A DNA stretch of 64,000 bases, from contig NZ_BMYK01000003.1 of NCBI RefSeq assembly GCF_014652235.1, positions 124,001 to 188,000 of the forward strand. The letters run 5' to 3'. The notes beneath the pieces are model-generated. The model saw nothing but the letters and a program-made list of their open reading frames with translations, was not told the DNA's origin and ran no database searches. How positions within the stretch are numbered: the first letter of the stretch is position 1; each line of letters opens with the position of its first letter. Both the position numbers and the translations under genes were made by a program. Shown here in pieces: positions 24,352 to 34,106 of the stretch. The DNA comes from Pseudorhodoferax aquiterrae. GTDB lineage: Bacteria; Pseudomonadota; Gammaproteobacteria; Burkholderiales; Burkholderiaceae_C.

Positions 24352-25668
24352 TCAGGCGCGCGGCTCCCACCCGCGCGAGGCGAAAGGCCACAGGCCGATC
24401 AGGAAGCCCAGCGCCGCGACCGCCGCCACGTAATGGGCCGGGGCCATCACGTCGACCTTCTGCCACACGCTGATCAGCACCGGCGTGAGGCCGCCGAACA
24501 CGGCATAGGCCATGTTGTAGGCGAACGAGAGACCGGAGAAGCGCACGGCCGGCGGGAAGGCGCGCACCCCCACGATGGGCAACAGGGCGATGGAACCGAC
24601 GAAGAAGCCGATCAGCGCATAGCTCCACACCAGCGACTCCGGCGTGCCCGGCAGGCCCAGGTAGAACAGGTAGGTCGTGGCCACGAGGCCGCCCCAGCCG
24701 ACCAGCATCACGGCCTTGGTGCCGAAGCGGTCCGAGGCCCAGCCGACCACCGCGCATCCCACCGTCAGCGTGAAGGTGGCGGCCAGGTTGGCCTGCAGCG
24801 AGAGCTTGGCCGGGATCTCGAAGACCTTCTGCAGGTAGGCCGGTGTGAACAGAATCACCACGACGATGGCGGTCGACAGCACCCAGGTCATGAGCGCGAC
24901 CAGCACGATGGCCGCGCGGTGCTCGCGCAGCACGGTCTTCACGGGCAATTCCCGCGCGACCTTCTTGCGCTCGGCCAGTTCCTGGAACACCGGCGTCTCT
25001 TCGAGGAAGCGGCGCAGGTAGACCGACACCAGGCCGAACACGCCGCCCAGGATGAACGGAATGCGCCAGGCACCGTCGTGGATCTCGGCCGGGCTGTAGT
25101 GGGTGTTGAGCGCCACGGCGATCAGCGAACCGAGCAAGATGCCGCCCGTGATGCCCGCCGTCAGCGTGCCCACGGCCAGACCGTAGTGGCGCTTGGGCAC
25201 ATGCTCGGCCACGAAGACCCAGGCCCCCGGCATTTCGCCGCCGATGGCCGCACCCTGCAGGATGCGCATGGCCAGCAGCAGCAGCGGCGCGGCGATGCCG
25301 ATCGAGGCGTAGGTGGGCAACAGGCCGATCACCAGCGTGGGCACGGACATCAGGAAGATCGACAGCGTGAACATGCGCTTGCGACCCAGGATGTCGCCGA
25401 AGTGCGCGATCACGATGCCGCCCAAAGGCCGCGCGAGGTAGCCGGCCGCGAAGATGCCCAGCGTCTGCAGCTGGCGCAGCCAGTCGGGCATGTCGGCCGG
25501 GAAGAACAGCGCGCCCAGCACGTTGGCGAAGAACACGAAGACGACGAAGTCGTAGAACTCCAGCGTGCCGCCCAGGGCCGACAGGCCCAGGGTGCGCAGA
25601 TCGTTGCGGGTCAGCGGCCGGCGTTGGCCGGCGTCGGCCAGGGACGGGGCCGAAACGGTGGTGGTCAT
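24352..25668 (-). CDS. MFS transporter, MHS family
   Basis: A 438-residue, 12-helix H+-coupled carrier. The MHS marks are GGTLEFYDFVVFVFF near the N-terminus, the loop GDILGRKRMF after helix 2, and the later SDRFGTKAVM loop. Substrates in this family are small carboxylates or zwitterions such as citrate, proline or betaine; none is indicated by context. The ATG at 25668 fits the family; the frame stays open upstream. It ends 12 nt before the NIF3-like gene. Confidence 0.9.
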   Translation of the reverse strand: MTTTVSAPSLADAGQRRPLTRNDLRTLGLSALGGTLEFYDFVVFVFFANVLGALFFPADMPDWLRQLQTLGIFAAGYLARPLGGIVIAHFGDILGRKRMFTLSIFLMSVPTLVIGLLPTYASIGIAAPLLLLAMRILQGAAIGGEMPGAWVFVAEHVPKRHYGLAVGTLTAGITGGILLGSLIAVALNTHYSPAEIHDGAWRIPFILGGVFGLVSVYLRRFLEETPVFQELAERKKVARELPVKTVLREHRAAIVLVALMTWVLSTAIVVVILFTPAYLQKVFEIPAKLSLQANLAATFTLTVGCAVVGWASDRFGTKAVMLVGWGGLVATTYLFYLGLPGTPESLVWSYALIGFFVGSIALLPIVGVRAFPPAVRFSGLSFAYNMAYAVFGGLTPVLISVWQKVDVMAPAHYVAAVAALGFLIGLWPFASRGWEPRA

Positions 25669-25956
25669 GGAGGCTATTTCCGGAAGCAGCAGGCAGGATC
25701 GCGTCTGCGCAGGACGCGGCCGCGGGATGGGCGGCACGAAAGGGATCGTTCGACGGGAGGGTCCGGATGGGGCCTGGTCCATGCAAGCCACCGGGGGTGA
25801 CCGGTGCGGCATGGCGGGGAACGCAGCGGCTGACGCAGGGGCGCAATTCTAAGGGTTTACCCGATATTCCGCCCGACCAGGGCCGCCTGGCGGACCGTGG
25901 GAACGTGCTCGCCATGGCAGACAATGCGCACTTTCCCGGATTTTTTCCTCGCCACC

Positions 25957-27102
25957 ATGAAGCGCTTCTGGCTGCTGTTCTCCCAGTCCGTGACCGTGCT
26001 GCTCGCGGCCTATTTCGTCGTCGCCACCCTGAAACCCGAATGGCTGGGCAAGCGCGGCTTCGCGGGCGGCAGCATCTCGGTGATCGAGGCGCCGCCCACA
26101 CCGCCGGGCAGCGTGGCCGCGGGCAGCTTCGCGCCGGCCGCCAAGCGCGCCGCGCCGGCCGTGGTCAGCATCAACACCAGCACGGCGGCCCAGCCCCATC
26201 CGAACAGCAACGACCCCTGGTTCCGCTTCTTCTTCGGCGACCGCGGCAGCGAGGCGCGCGCCGGCCTGGGCAGCGGCGTGATCGTGAGCGCCGAGGGCTA
26301 TGTGCTGACCAACAACCACGTGGTCGAGGGCGCCGACGTGATCGAGGTGATCCTCAACGACGCCCGGCGCACCCAGGCCAAGGTCATCGGCACCGATCCC
26401 GAGACCGACCTGGCCATCCTCAAGATCGACCTGGACAAACTGCCTGTCATGGTGCTGGGCAGCTCCGACGCGCTGCAGGTCGGCGACCAGGTGCTGGCCA
26501 TCGGCAACCCTTTCGGCGTGGGTCAGACGGTCACCAGCGGCATCGTCAGCGCATTGGGCCGCAACCAGCTGGGCATGAGCCCGCTGCAGGAGTTCATCCA
26601 GACCGACGCGGCCATCAACCCCGGCAATTCGGGCGGCGCGCTGGTCGACACGGCGGGCAACCTGCTGGGCATCAACACGGCGATCTACTCGCGCTCGGGC
26701 GGCAGCATGGGCATCGGCTTCGCGGTGCCGGTGTCCACGGCCAAGCTGGTGCTCGAAGGCATCGTGCGCGACGGCCAGGTGCGGCGCGGCTGGATCGGCG
26801 TGGAGCCCAACGATCTTTCGCCCGAACTGGCCGAGACCTTCGGCGTGAAGACCACGGCCGGCGTGATCATCACCGGCGTGCTGCAGAACGGCCCCGCGGC
26901 CCAGGCCGGCGTGCGGCCCGGCGACGTGATCGCCCAGGTGGCCGGCAAGCCCATCGGCAACGTGACGGAGCTGCTGTCGTCGGTGGCCGCGCTCAAGCCG
27001 GGCGAGGCTTCGGAGTTCGAGGTGCTGCGGCGCGAAGAACGCCTGCGCCTGCAGGTCACGCCCGGCGTGCGGCCCAAGCCGCAGCGCGCACAGCGGCCCT
27101 GA
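25957..27102 (+). CDS. DegS/AlgW-like periplasmic serine endoprotease
   Basis: A 381-residue HtrA-family protease with a single N-terminal hydrophobic anchor (FWLLFSQSVTVLLAAYFVV), a trypsin-like domain and only one PDZ domain (about residues 280-370), the layout of DegS/AlgW rather than DegP. The catalytic triad is intact: His in TNNHVVEG, Asp in DPETDLAILK, Ser in NPGNSGGAL. In other bacteria such proteases start the RseA/sigma-E envelope-stress cascade; this is inferred here. An upstream in-frame ATG (25924) would add a short leader. It converges on tatC without a gap. Confidence 0.88.
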   Translation: MKRFWLLFSQSVTVLLAAYFVVATLKPEWLGKRGFAGGSISVIEAPPTPPGSVAAGSFAPAAKRAAPAVVSINTSTAAQPHPNSNDPWFRFFFGDRGSEARAGLGSGVIVSAEGYVLTNNHVVEGADVIEVILNDARRTQAKVIGTDPETDLAILKIDLDKLPVMVLGSSDALQVGDQVLAIGNPFGVGQTVTSGIVSALGRNQLGMSPLQEFIQTDAAINPGNSGGALVDTAGNLLGINTAIYSRSGGSMGIGFAVPVSTAKLVLEGIVRDGQVRRGWIGVEPNDLSPELAETFGVKTTAGVIITGVLQNGPAAQAGVRPGDVIAQVAGKPIGNVTELLSSVAALKPGEASEFEVLRREERLRLQVTPGVRPKPQRAQRP

Positions 27103-27897
27103 TCAGTTGCCGCTGGCCTCGGCCTCGGTTTCTTCCGGGGCCTTGGTGTGCTTGATGAAGAGCTGGGCCGCCCAGATGCCCACCTCGTACAGGATGCACA
27201 TCGGAATGGCCAGGGCCAGCTGCGACACCACGTCCGGCGGCGTCACGATGGCCGCCACGACGAAGGCCACCACGATGAAGTAGCCGCGGAAGCTCTTGAG
27301 CTTCTCCACGCTCACGACACCGATGCGCGCCAGCACCACCACCGCGATCGGCACCTCGAAGGCCAGGCCGAAGGCCAGGAACATGCTCAGCGCGAAACCC
27401 AGGTAGGCCTCGATGTCCGGCGCCGCCGTGATGCTCTTGGGCGCAAAGCTCTGGATGAACTTGAACACCTGGCCAAACACGAAGTAGTAGCAGAACGCCA
27501 CGCCGATCAGGAACAGGATGGTGCTGGAGACCACCAGCGGCATCACGAGCTTCTTCTCGTGCGAGTACAGGCCCGGCGCGACGAAGGCCCAGACCTGGTA
27601 GAGCACCACCGGCAGCGCGATCATGAAGGCCGCCATCAAGAGGATCTTGAGCGGCACCAGGAACGGGGAGATCACCGAGGTGGCGATCATGGTCGCGCCC
27701 TGCGGCAGCGAGGCCACCAGCGGCGCGGCCAGCAGGTCGTACAGCGCGCCGGGCCCGGGATAGACGGCCAGCACGGCGGCCACCACGGCGATCGCGACGA
27801 CGGCCTTGATGAGCCGGTCGCGCAACTCCATCAGATGCTCGACGAAGGGCTGCTCCGTGCCGGCGAGTTCGTCTTCCTTGGTCTTCGGATCAGGCAT
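27103..27897 (-). CDS. tatC: Sec-independent protein translocase TatC
   Basis: The 264-residue, six-helix core of the twin-arginine translocase, which recognises the signal peptide. It opens with EQPFVEHLMELRDRLIKA, the conserved FxxHLxELRxR motif, and carries the FxPGLYSHEKK loop (VAPGLYSHEKKLVMP). Last gene of tatABC and of the long mla-mur-his-tat run. Its stop abuts the convergent protease stop. Confidence 0.97.
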   Translation of the reverse strand: MPDPKTKEDELAGTEQPFVEHLMELRDRLIKAVVAIAVVAAVLAVYPGPGALYDLLAAPLVASLPQGATMIATSVISPFLVPLKILLMAAFMIALPVVLYQVWAFVAPGLYSHEKKLVMPLVVSSTILFLIGVAFCYYFVFGQVFKFIQSFAPKSITAAPDIEAYLGFALSMFLAFGLAFEVPIAVVVLARIGVVSVEKLKSFRGYFIVVAFVVAAIVTPPDVVSQLALAIPMCILYEVGIWAAQLFIKHTKAPEETEAEASGN

Positions 27898-27954
27898 GGT
27901 GCAAATGGCGACGCGGCCGACGCGGGGGCCGGCCAGACACGGCTGGCGCCGCGT

Positions 27955-28440
27955 TCAATTGAGTTTCTGGGGCCGGTAGCGGGCCACCCGCGCTGCGCCC
28001 GACAAGGCCTTGGTGCGAACGCCGTTGCGGGCCTTGTACCAGTGCGGCACGGCGCCCTGCTTCACGCGCCAGTGCTTCTTGGGGTGCTTGTATTCGGGGT
28101 ACTGCACGAAGGTCTCGGCCGTCGTGCTGTCGGAAGACGCCGTCGTGCTGCCGTCCAGCCCGGCCGTGGTGGCGGCCCAGTCCTTCTCGAACTCGCTGGC
28201 GGTGGTCTGCATGGAGGTGTGCACGTCGCGTGCGGCGCCCTCCACCGTTTCCTTCATCTTCTTGAGTTCGTCCAGCTCCATGGAGCGGTTGACCTCGGCC
28301 TTGACGTCGGCCACATAGCGCTGCGCCTTGCCCAGCAAGGTGCCCACCGTGCGGGCCACGCGCGGCAGTTTTTCCGGCCCGATGACGATCAGCGCCACGG
28401 CGCCGATCAGCGCCATCTTCGAGATGCCGAGATCGATCAC
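27955..28440 (-). CDS. tatB: Sec-independent protein translocase TatB
   Basis: A 161-residue single-span protein that joins TatC in the signal-peptide receptor. The N-terminus [20 protein letters not shown], then [13 protein letters not shown], is typical of TatB. A long amphipathic and charged helix follows, and the C-terminal 40 residues are basic (PKKHWRVKQ...). It lies 10 nt after tatA. Confidence 0.95.
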   Translation of the reverse strand: MIDLGISKMALIGAVALIVIGPEKLPRVARTVGTLLGKAQRYVADVKAEVNRSMELDELKKMKETVEGAARDVHTSMQTTASEFEKDWAATTAGLDGSTTASSDSTTAETFVQYPEYKHPKKHWRVKQGAVPHWYKARNGVRTKALSGAARVARYRPQKLN

Positions 28441-28450
28441 GGGCGGACGA

Positions 28451-28690
28451 TCAGGACTTGGTCTTGGCTTCGACGTCGATGGTGGACTTCTCGGCGTTGG
28501 CCGTGTTGCCCACCTGCGCGTTCGGCGCGGCGGTCTTCTCGTCCGTGCTGCTGCCGTCCTTCATGCCGTCCTTGAAGCCCTTGACCGCGCCACCCAGGTC
28601 GCTGCCCATGTTCTTGAGCTTCTTGGTGCCGAACACCATGACCACGATCAGCAGCACGATCAGCCAGTGCCAGATGGAAAAAGAACCCAT
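28451..28690 (-). CDS. tatA: Sec-independent protein translocase TatA
   Basis: A 79-residue pore-forming subunit. It has one N-terminal helix ([17 protein letters not shown]), the [14 protein letters not shown] hinge, and an amphipathic helix with an acidic tail. GGAG lies upstream of the ATG. It follows the HIT gene by 75 nt, which hold a weak 6-bp hairpin (GCGGGA/TCCCGC) but no clear promoter. Confidence 0.96.
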   Translation of the reverse strand: MGSFSIWHWLIVLLIVVMVFGTKKLKNMGSDLGGAVKGFKDGMKDGSSTDEKTAAPNAQVGNTANAEKSTIDVEAKTKS

Positions 28691-28765
28691 GGAAGTACTC
28701 CTAACGAATTGCGTTGAATTTTAGTGCGCGGGATGAACCATTCCCGCGACGGGCCCATAGACCGA

Positions 28766-29122
28766 TCAGCCGCGCGCCCAGGGCCGCGGGCCGCCCAGCA
28801 CGTGCAGGTGCAGGTGGTGCACCTCCTGGCCGCCTTCGGTGCCGGTGTTCACCACCAGCCTGAACCCGCCGTCGGGATAGGGGTTGCATCCCTCCTGCAG
28901 CGCCAGCCGCGGCGCCAGCGCGAGCATGCGGCCCAGCATGGGCGCGTGCTCGTCCGTGACCTGGGCCATGGAGGCCACATGGTGCTTGGGGACGATCAGG
29001 AAGTGGATCGGTGCGGCGGGGCGGATGTCGTGGAAGGCGAAGAACTCGTCGTCCTCGTGCACCTTGCGGGAAGGAATCTTGCCGTCGACGATCTTGCAGA
29101 ACAGGCAGTTGGGGTCGTGCAT
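28766..29122 (-). CDS. HIT-family nucleotide-binding protein (HinT-like)
   Basis: A 118-residue histidine-triad protein. HinT enzymes hydrolyse AMP-lysine-type phosphoramidates. The active site HHLHLHVLGG is near the C-terminus, and the N-terminal CLFCKIVDGKIPSRKVHEDD is family-typical, with a CxxC that may bind zinc. The ATG at 29122 is chosen by homology, although the frame is open upstream. This position, between hisE and tatA, is common in betaproteobacteria. Confidence 0.93.
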   Translation of the reverse strand: MHDPNCLFCKIVDGKIPSRKVHEDDEFFAFHDIRPAAPIHFLIVPKHHVASMAQVTDEHAPMLGRMLALAPRLALQEGCNPYPDGGFRLVVNTGTEGGQEVHHLHLHVLGGPRPWARG

Positions 29123-29133
29123 GCGGGGCTCGC

Positions 29134-29532
29134 TCAACGGGGAAGGCCGACCGGGCGGCTGGCGTTCATGTCCACCATGCCACGCACGATGCGGTACAGG
29201 AACCAGATGGAGATCACCAGCCAGGCGATCGCGCCCGGCAGGTAGAGCAGGAAGAACAACGGCAGCGTGACCACGTAGAGCACGCCGGCCCACAGCACCG
29301 AGCGGATGCGCCAGGAGAAATGGCTGGCCTGCCAGGTGCCTTCGGCGTCCGACTTTTTGACGAGGTCGATCACGAGCGCGATCAGCAGCAGGCCGATGCT
29401 GGGCTGGGCCGAGGGAACCACCGCCGCCACCGCCACCACGAGGTGGAGCAGGTAGCTGATCCAGCCCACCGTCTTGAGCTGCTGGGCCTGTTCGCTGTCC
29501 TTGACCTGGACGTCGATGATGTCGTCAGCCAT
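29134..29532 (-). CDS. DUF4870-like membrane protein
   Basis: A 132-residue protein with about three hydrophobic segments ([65 protein letters not shown]), resembling DUF4870. Function unknown. The start at 29532 overlaps the end of hisE by 8 nt, and an AAGGAGG inside hisE is its ribosome-binding site, so it is translated with the his genes. Its link to histidine synthesis, if any, is unknown. Confidence 0.8.
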   Translation of the reverse strand: MADDIIDVQVKDSEQAQQLKTVGWISYLLHLVVAVAAVVPSAQPSIGLLLIALVIDLVKKSDAEGTWQASHFSWRIRSVLWAGVLYVVTLPLFFLLYLPGAIAWLVISIWFLYRIVRGMVDMNASRPVGLPR

Positions 29533-29914
29533 GGCCACCTCCTTCGCGCGCAACGGCCTTGCGCAAGGCCTTTTCCTCGATGCCGCTGGTGCCTTCGCGG
29601 CGCAGCAGCTCGGCGATCACGTCCTCGGGGCCGGAACCGTAATGGGCCAGGGCCACCAGCGAGTGGAACCACAGGTCGGCCACCTCGGCGACGAACTTGC
29701 CCTTGAGGTGTTCGGCCTCGCCGCGGCCGGCGTCGATGTCCTTGGCGGCCATGACGACCTCGGTCGCCTCCTCGCCGATCTTCTTGAGGAAGGCATCCGG
29801 GCCCTTGTGCAGCAGCCGGGCCACGTAGCTGGCCTCCGGGTTGCCGCCGGCCGCGGGCTTGCGGCTCTCGATCACGGCCGCGAGGCGGCCCAATGCATCC
29901 TGGGACAAGGTCAT
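29525..29914 (-). CDS. hisE: Phosphoribosyl-ATP pyrophosphatase
   Basis: Second step of histidine synthesis: removes pyrophosphate from PR-ATP. The 129-residue all-helical MazG-like protein carries the metal-binding [13 protein letters not shown] motif, with Glu residues, and [13 protein letters not shown]. It is separate from hisI, not fused as in enterobacteria. It follows hisI by 6 nt and overlaps the DUF4870 gene by 8 nt. Confidence 0.95.
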   Translation of the reverse strand: MTLSQDALGRLAAVIESRKPAAGGNPEASYVARLLHKGPDAFLKKIGEEATEVVMAAKDIDAGRGEAEHLKGKFVAEVADLWFHSLVALAHYGSGPEDVIAELLRREGTSGIEEKALRKAVAREGGGHG

Positions 29915-29920
29915 GGCCGC

Positions 29921-30346
29921 TTACTTGTAGATGGATTCGGGGTCTTTCAAGACCGGGTCGACGGCGCGCCAGCGCGCACCGGCCTTGTCATCGGCCTCGA
30001 GCTTGCTGAAGAAGCAGCTGTGCCGGCCCGTGTGGCAGGCAATGCCCGGCTCGTGGCCCAGCTGCGTGACCTTGAGCAACACCACGTCGGCGTCGCAGTC
30101 CAGCCGGATCTCGTGCACGGTCTGCACATGGCCGGATTCCTCGCCCTTGAACCAGAGCTTGCCGCGCGAGCGGCTGAAGTACACGGCGCGCTGCAGTTCG
30201 AAGGTCTTTTGCAGTGCTTCGCGGTTCATCCACGCGAACATCAGCACATCGCCGCTCGCGGCTTCCTGGGCGATCGCGGGCACCAGGCCCTGCGCATCCC
30301 ACTTCACGTCGTCCAACCAGTCCATCGCGGGATTCTCGGCGATCAT
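29921..30346 (-). CDS. hisI: Phosphoribosyl-AMP cyclohydrolase
   Basis: Third step of histidine synthesis: opens the adenine ring of PR-AMP. The 141-residue protein has [30 protein letters not shown] and the metal sites in [11 protein letters not shown] and [11 protein letters not shown] (Asp and Cys ligands for Mg and Zn). The ATG at 30346 lies 7 nt after hisF; the frame is open further upstream, but the fold starts here. Confidence 0.95.
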   Translation of the reverse strand: MIAENPAMDWLDDVKWDAQGLVPAIAQEAASGDVLMFAWMNREALQKTFELQRAVYFSRSRGKLWFKGEESGHVQTVHEIRLDCDADVVLLKVTQLGHEPGIACHTGRHSCFFSKLEADDKAGARWRAVDPVLKDPESIYK

Positions 30347-30353
30347 GATGACG

Positions 30354-31133
30354 TCAGACGCGTACGGGAATGCCGCGTGCCGCCATATGGGCTTTCGCCT
30401 GGCCCACCGTGAACTCGCCGTAGTGGAAGATGCTGGCGGCCAACACCGCGTCGGCACCGCCGGACTGCACGCCATCGGCCAGGTGGTCCAGGCTGCCGAC
30501 ACCGCCCGAGGCGATGACGGGCACGTCCACGGCGTCGCTGACGGCGCGCGTGAGCGCGAGGTCGAAGCCGGACTTGGTGCCGTCGCGGTCCATGCTGGTC
30601 AGCAGGATCTCGCCGGCGCCCCGGCGCGCCATCTCGGCGGCCCACTGCACGGCGTCCAGACCCGTGTTCTTGCGCCCGCCATGGCTGTAGACGTCCCAGC
30701 CGGCGCCGCGCTGGGCCGCGTCTTGCGGACTGCGGCGCTTGGCATCGATGGCCACCACGATGCACTGGGCGCCGTACTTGTCCGAGGCCCGGTTGATCAC
30801 CTCGGGATTGGCGATCGCGGCCGAGTTGAAGCTGGTCTTGTCCGCGCCCGAGTTGAGCAGCCGGCGCACGTCCTCGACGGTGCGCACGCCGCCGCCCACG
30901 GTCAGCGGAATGAAGACCTGCGAGGCCACGGCCTCGATGATGGGCAGGATCAGGTCGCGGCCGTCGCTGGTGGCGGTGATGTCCAGGAAGGTCAGCTCGT
31001 CGGCGCCTTGCTCGTTGTAGCGCGCGGCAATCTCCACCGGGTCGCCCGCATCGCGCAGCTCGACGAAGTTGACGCCCTTGACGACGCGGCCGCCCGTGAC
31101 GTCCAGGCAGGGAATGATGCGTTTGGCCAGCAT
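30354..31133 (-). CDS. hisF: Imidazole glycerol phosphate synthase, cyclase subunit
   Basis: A 259-residue (beta-alpha)8 barrel that uses ammonia from HisH to make imidazole glycerol phosphate and AICAR. The catalytic Asp in [14 protein letters not shown] (about residue 11) and the second Asp in [13 protein letters not shown] are present, as are the phosphate loops [11 protein letters not shown] and [13 protein letters not shown] mutarotase gene separates it from hisA, and it starts 30 nt after that gene. Confidence 0.97.
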   Translation of the reverse strand: MLAKRIIPCLDVTGGRVVKGVNFVELRDAGDPVEIAARYNEQGADELTFLDITATSDGRDLILPIIEAVASQVFIPLTVGGGVRTVEDVRRLLNSGADKTSFNSAAIANPEVINRASDKYGAQCIVVAIDAKRRSPQDAAQRGAGWDVYSHGGRKNTGLDAVQWAAEMARRGAGEILLTSMDRDGTKSGFDLALTRAVSDAVDVPVIASGGVGSLDHLADGVQSGGADAVLAASIFHYGEFTVGQAKAHMAARGIPVRV

Positions 31134-31163
31134 GGGCGTGTGTGCTCGGAAAAGAGGGGGAAA

Positions 31164-32036
31164 TCAGGCGACGACGCGCAGCCGCTGCCAGCCCGTCCAC
31201 TGCGCGCCGGGCGCGAGGTTCAGCGGGCGCTCGACCTGGGCGGCTTCGACGCACAGCATCTGCGCGTAGCTGTCAGGCGCCATGTCGGCCATGGTGGCGG
31301 ACTTGGCGGCACCGGGATTCCAGACCACGGTGTCCTCGAAGCTCGCGCTCTGGGCGATGTCCAGCACCGTGTCGCCGTCCAGCAGGCCCAGCGGCGCCGG
31401 CGCGGCAAGAAACACGCGGTCGAACTCGCCGTCGAAGCGCACCTCGCCGGCATGCGTGGTCCGCGTGTCGGCCAGTGCGTCCCAGCAGGGCTGGCCGTCC
31501 AGGCCTTGCAACCGCACGGCGGCGATGTCCTGCACCTGCAGATAGGTGTGCAGCGCGCCCGTGAAGGTCCAGGGGGCGCTGCCGAGATTGTGCAGGTCCA
31601 GCAGCATCTCCAGCCGGCCCGCGCCGAGCCGCAGCGTCAGCGCAAAGCGGAAGTCGGCCGGCCAGCTCGCGCGCGTGGCCGCGTCGCTTTCGAGGACCAG
31701 GGTCAACAGCACATCGCCCGAGGCCGCGTCCACGCGCGCGCCATCGCAGCGCCAGGGCAGATTGCGCGCGAAGCCGTGCTTGGGTAAGGGACCGCGTTCG
31801 TTGAACTGCGGCAGGCAGACCGGCACGCCGCCGCGGATGGCGGCCTGGCCGTCGAAGACCGCTTTGGGGCTCAGGTACAGGCGTTCGCGCCCGGCACCGG
31901 TCCAGGACAGCACGTGGGCACCGTGCAGGGCCACGAGCAGGCTGTCGTCCGGGCCCCAGGTCAGGCGCAGGCAGGGTTGGCCGCGGAAGGATTCGGCCGC
32001 GGCCGCCAGCTCAACCATTGTTGTAGGTGTCGGCAC
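31164..32036 (-). CDS. D-hexose-6-phosphate mutarotase (aldose-1-epimerase family)
   Basis: A beta-sandwich epimerase of the YeaD/glucose-6-phosphate 1-epimerase group (290 residues). Motifs are [35 protein letters not shown] (catalytic His) and [10 protein letters not shown]. The Glu near FDRVFL...VVWNPG fits the family. It lies inside the his operon between hisA and hisF. From ATG 32036 it overlaps hisA by 26 nt; from ATG 32018 by 8 nt. This insertion is not part of the usual his order and its link to histidine synthesis is unclear. Confidence 0.88.
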   Translation of the reverse strand: MPTPTTMVELAAAAESFRGQPCLRLTWGPDDSLLVALHGAHVLSWTGAGRERLYLSPKAVFDGQAAIRGGVPVCLPQFNERGPLPKHGFARNLPWRCDGARVDAASGDVLLTLVLESDAATRASWPADFRFALTLRLGAGRLEMLLDLHNLGSAPWTFTGALHTYLQVQDIAAVRLQGLDGQPCWDALADTRTTHAGEVRFDGEFDRVFLAAPAPLGLLDGDTVLDIAQSASFEDTVVWNPGAAKSATMADMAPDSYAQMLCVEAAQVERPLNLAPGAQWTGWQRLRVVA

Positions 32037-32754
32037 GCTCCTGCGCGCTGGCGAAGTCCAGGTCGCCGGTGTAGATGGCGCGGCCGCAGATCACGCCTTC
32101 GATGCCTTCGCTCTCGACCTCGCAGAGCTTTTCGATGTCGGCGATGTTCGACAGCCCGCCCGACGCGATCACGGGCGTGTTGAGCGCCTGCGCCAGCTTG
32201 ACGGTGGCCTCGATGTTGATGCCGGTCAGCATACCGTCGCGGCCGATGTCGGTGTAGATGAAGGACTCGACGCCGTAGTCCTCGAACTTCTTGGCCAGGT
32301 CGATGACCTCGTGGCCCGTGAGCTTGCTCCAGCCGTCGGTGGCGACCTTGCCGTCCTTGGCGTCCAGGCCCACGATGATGTGGCCGCCGAAGGCCGTGCA
32401 GGCATCGTGCAGGAAACCGGGGTTCTTGACCGCAGCCGTGCCGATGATGACGTAGCGCAGACCTGCGTCCAGGTAGCGCTCGATGGTGTCCAGGTCCCGG
32501 ATGCCGCCGCCCAGCTGCACATCGACCACGTCGCCGACTTCCTTGAGGATGCGCCGGATCGCCATCTCGTTCTTGGGCTTGCCGGCGAAGGCGCCGTTCA
32601 GGTCGACCAGGTGCAGCCGGCGTGCACCTTCGTCGACCCACTTGCGCGCCATTTCGGCGGGGTCGTCGCTGAAGGTGGTGGACTGTTCCATGTCGCCTTG
32701 CTTGAGGCGCACGCATTGACCGTCTTTCAGATCGATCGCAGGAATGAGAAGCAT
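32011..32754 (-). CDS. hisA: Phosphoribosylformimino-AICAR isomerase
   Basis: A 247-residue (beta-alpha)8 barrel that isomerises ProFAR to PRFAR. The catalytic Asp in [17 protein letters not shown] (residue 8) and the second Asp in [14 protein letters not shown] are present, with phosphate sites [10 protein letters not shown] and [12 protein letters not shown]. It follows hisH by 36 nt and overlaps the mutarotase gene. Confidence 0.97.
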   Translation of the reverse strand: MLLIPAIDLKDGQCVRLKQGDMEQSTTFSDDPAEMARKWVDEGARRLHLVDLNGAFAGKPKNEMAIRRILKEVGDVVDVQLGGGIRDLDTIERYLDAGLRYVIIGTAAVKNPGFLHDACTAFGGHIIVGLDAKDGKVATDGWSKLTGHEVIDLAKKFEDYGVESFIYTDIGRDGMLTGINIEATVKLAQALNTPVIASGGLSNIADIEKLCEVESEGIEGVICGRAIYTGDLDFASAQERADTYNNG

Positions 32755-32790
32755 GGTGCTGAGGGCAGCCGTAGCGGTGGGGGAAAGAGG

Positions 32791-33474
32791 TCAGGGATTC
32801 CAGTGGAGGAAGTTGCGGTACAGCGCCAGACCATGCGCTGCGCTCTTCTCCGGGTGGAACTGGGTCGCAAAAATATTATCGCGGGCGATGGCGCAGGTAA
32901 AGGTTTCCCCGTACTCCGTCAAGCCCGCACTGTGGTTCTGATCCGACGGTCGTGCGTAAAAACTGTGCACGAAATAGAACCAGCTCTGATCCGGCACCTC
33001 GCCCCAGACCGGGTGGCGGCGCCCGCCGGGCTGCTGCTGCGCCACGCGGTTCCAGCCCATCTGCGGAACCTTGTAACGGCTGCCATCGGGCTGGGTGCGG
33101 CCCTGCAGTTCGAAGCGCAGCACCTCGCCGGCGATCAGGCCCAGGCCGGGCGTGAAGCCGCCCGCATCGCCCGCGCGCGTCTCGGCGCTGCGGTCCAGCA
33201 GCATCTGCATGCCCACGCAGACGCCGAACAGGGGCTTGCTGGCCGCGGCCTCGAGCACCGACTCCATCAGGCCGGAATCGCGCAGCTCGCGCATGCAGTC
33301 GGGCATGGCGCCCTGGCCCGGCAGCACCACGCGCGTGGCAGCGCGCACCTGGGCCGGGTCGCTGGTCACGACCACCTGCACGCCCTCGCCAGCGGCGGCC
33401 GCCTGCACGGCCTGCGACACCGAGCGCAGATTGCCCATGCCGTAGTCGACCACGGCCACGGTGTTGCCAGCCAT
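32791..33474 (-). CDS. hisH: Imidazole glycerol phosphate synthase, glutamine amidotransferase subunit
   Basis: A 227-residue class I amidotransferase that feeds ammonia to HisF. Catalytic Cys is in [12 protein letters not shown], and His and Glu are in [22 protein letters not shown] is the N-terminal signature. The ATG at 33474 overlaps the hisB stop by one base (TGATG). Confidence 0.97.
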   Translation of the reverse strand: MAGNTVAVVDYGMGNLRSVSQAVQAAAAGEGVQVVVTSDPAQVRAATRVVLPGQGAMPDCMRELRDSGLMESVLEAAASKPLFGVCVGMQMLLDRSAETRAGDAGGFTPGLGLIAGEVLRFELQGRTQPDGSRYKVPQMGWNRVAQQQPGGRRHPVWGEVPDQSWFYFVHSFYARPSDQNHSAGLTEYGETFTCAIARDNIFATQFHPEKSAAHGLALYRNFLHWNP

Positions 33475-34106
33475 CACAGCGAACCCTTGGTGGAAGGAAT
33501 GGTGCCCAGCGCGCGCGGGTCGAACTCCAGCGCACCGCGCAGTGCGCGTGCGAAGGCCTTGAACACCGTCTCGCACTGGTGGTGCGCGTTCACGCCGCGC
33601 AGGTTGTCGATGTGCAGCGTCACGAACGCGTGGTTGACGAAGCCCTGGAAGAACTCGTGCGTGAGCTGGGTGTCGAACGCGCCGATCATGCCGCTCGTGA
33701 ACGGCACATTGAGCACCAGGCCCGGACGGCCCGAGAAGTCGATCACGACGCGGCTCAGCGCTTCGTCCAGCGGCACGTAGGCGTGGCCGTAACGCCGGAT
33801 GCCCTTCTTGTCGCCGATGGCCTTGGCCACGGCCTGGCCCAGCGTGATGCCCACGTCTTCCACGGTGTGGTGGCCATCGATGTGCAGGTCGCCTTCCACC
33901 GCGATGTCCAGGTCGATCAGGCCGTGCCGCGCGATCTGGTCCAGCATGTGGTCGAAGAAGCCGATGCCGGTGGCGAGCTTGGCCTGGCCGGTGCCGTCCA
34001 GGTTCACGCGCACCGTGATCTTGGTTTCGGCGGTGTTGCGGCTGACCTCGGCCGTGCGTGCCAATGGCGCCATCGGCGCGGTGGGGGTGGGGACTAGGCT
34101 GCTCAT
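33474..34106 (-). CDS. hisB: Imidazoleglycerol-phosphate dehydratase
   Basis: A monofunctional 210-residue dehydratase without the histidinol-phosphatase half found in enterobacteria, so the phosphatase must be encoded elsewhere. The manganese-binding histidines lie in [24 protein letters not shown], and [12 protein letters not shown]. It overlaps hisC by 4 nt (ATGA) and hisH by one base. Confidence 0.96.
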   Translation of the reverse strand: MSSLVPTPTAPMAPLARTAEVSRNTAETKITVRVNLDGTGQAKLATGIGFFDHMLDQIARHGLIDLDIAVEGDLHIDGHHTVEDVGITLGQAVAKAIGDKKGIRRYGHAYVPLDEALSRVVIDFSGRPGLVLNVPFTSGMIGAFDTQLTHEFFQGFVNHAFVTLHIDNLRGVNAHHQCETVFKAFARALRGALEFDPRALGTIPSTKGSL

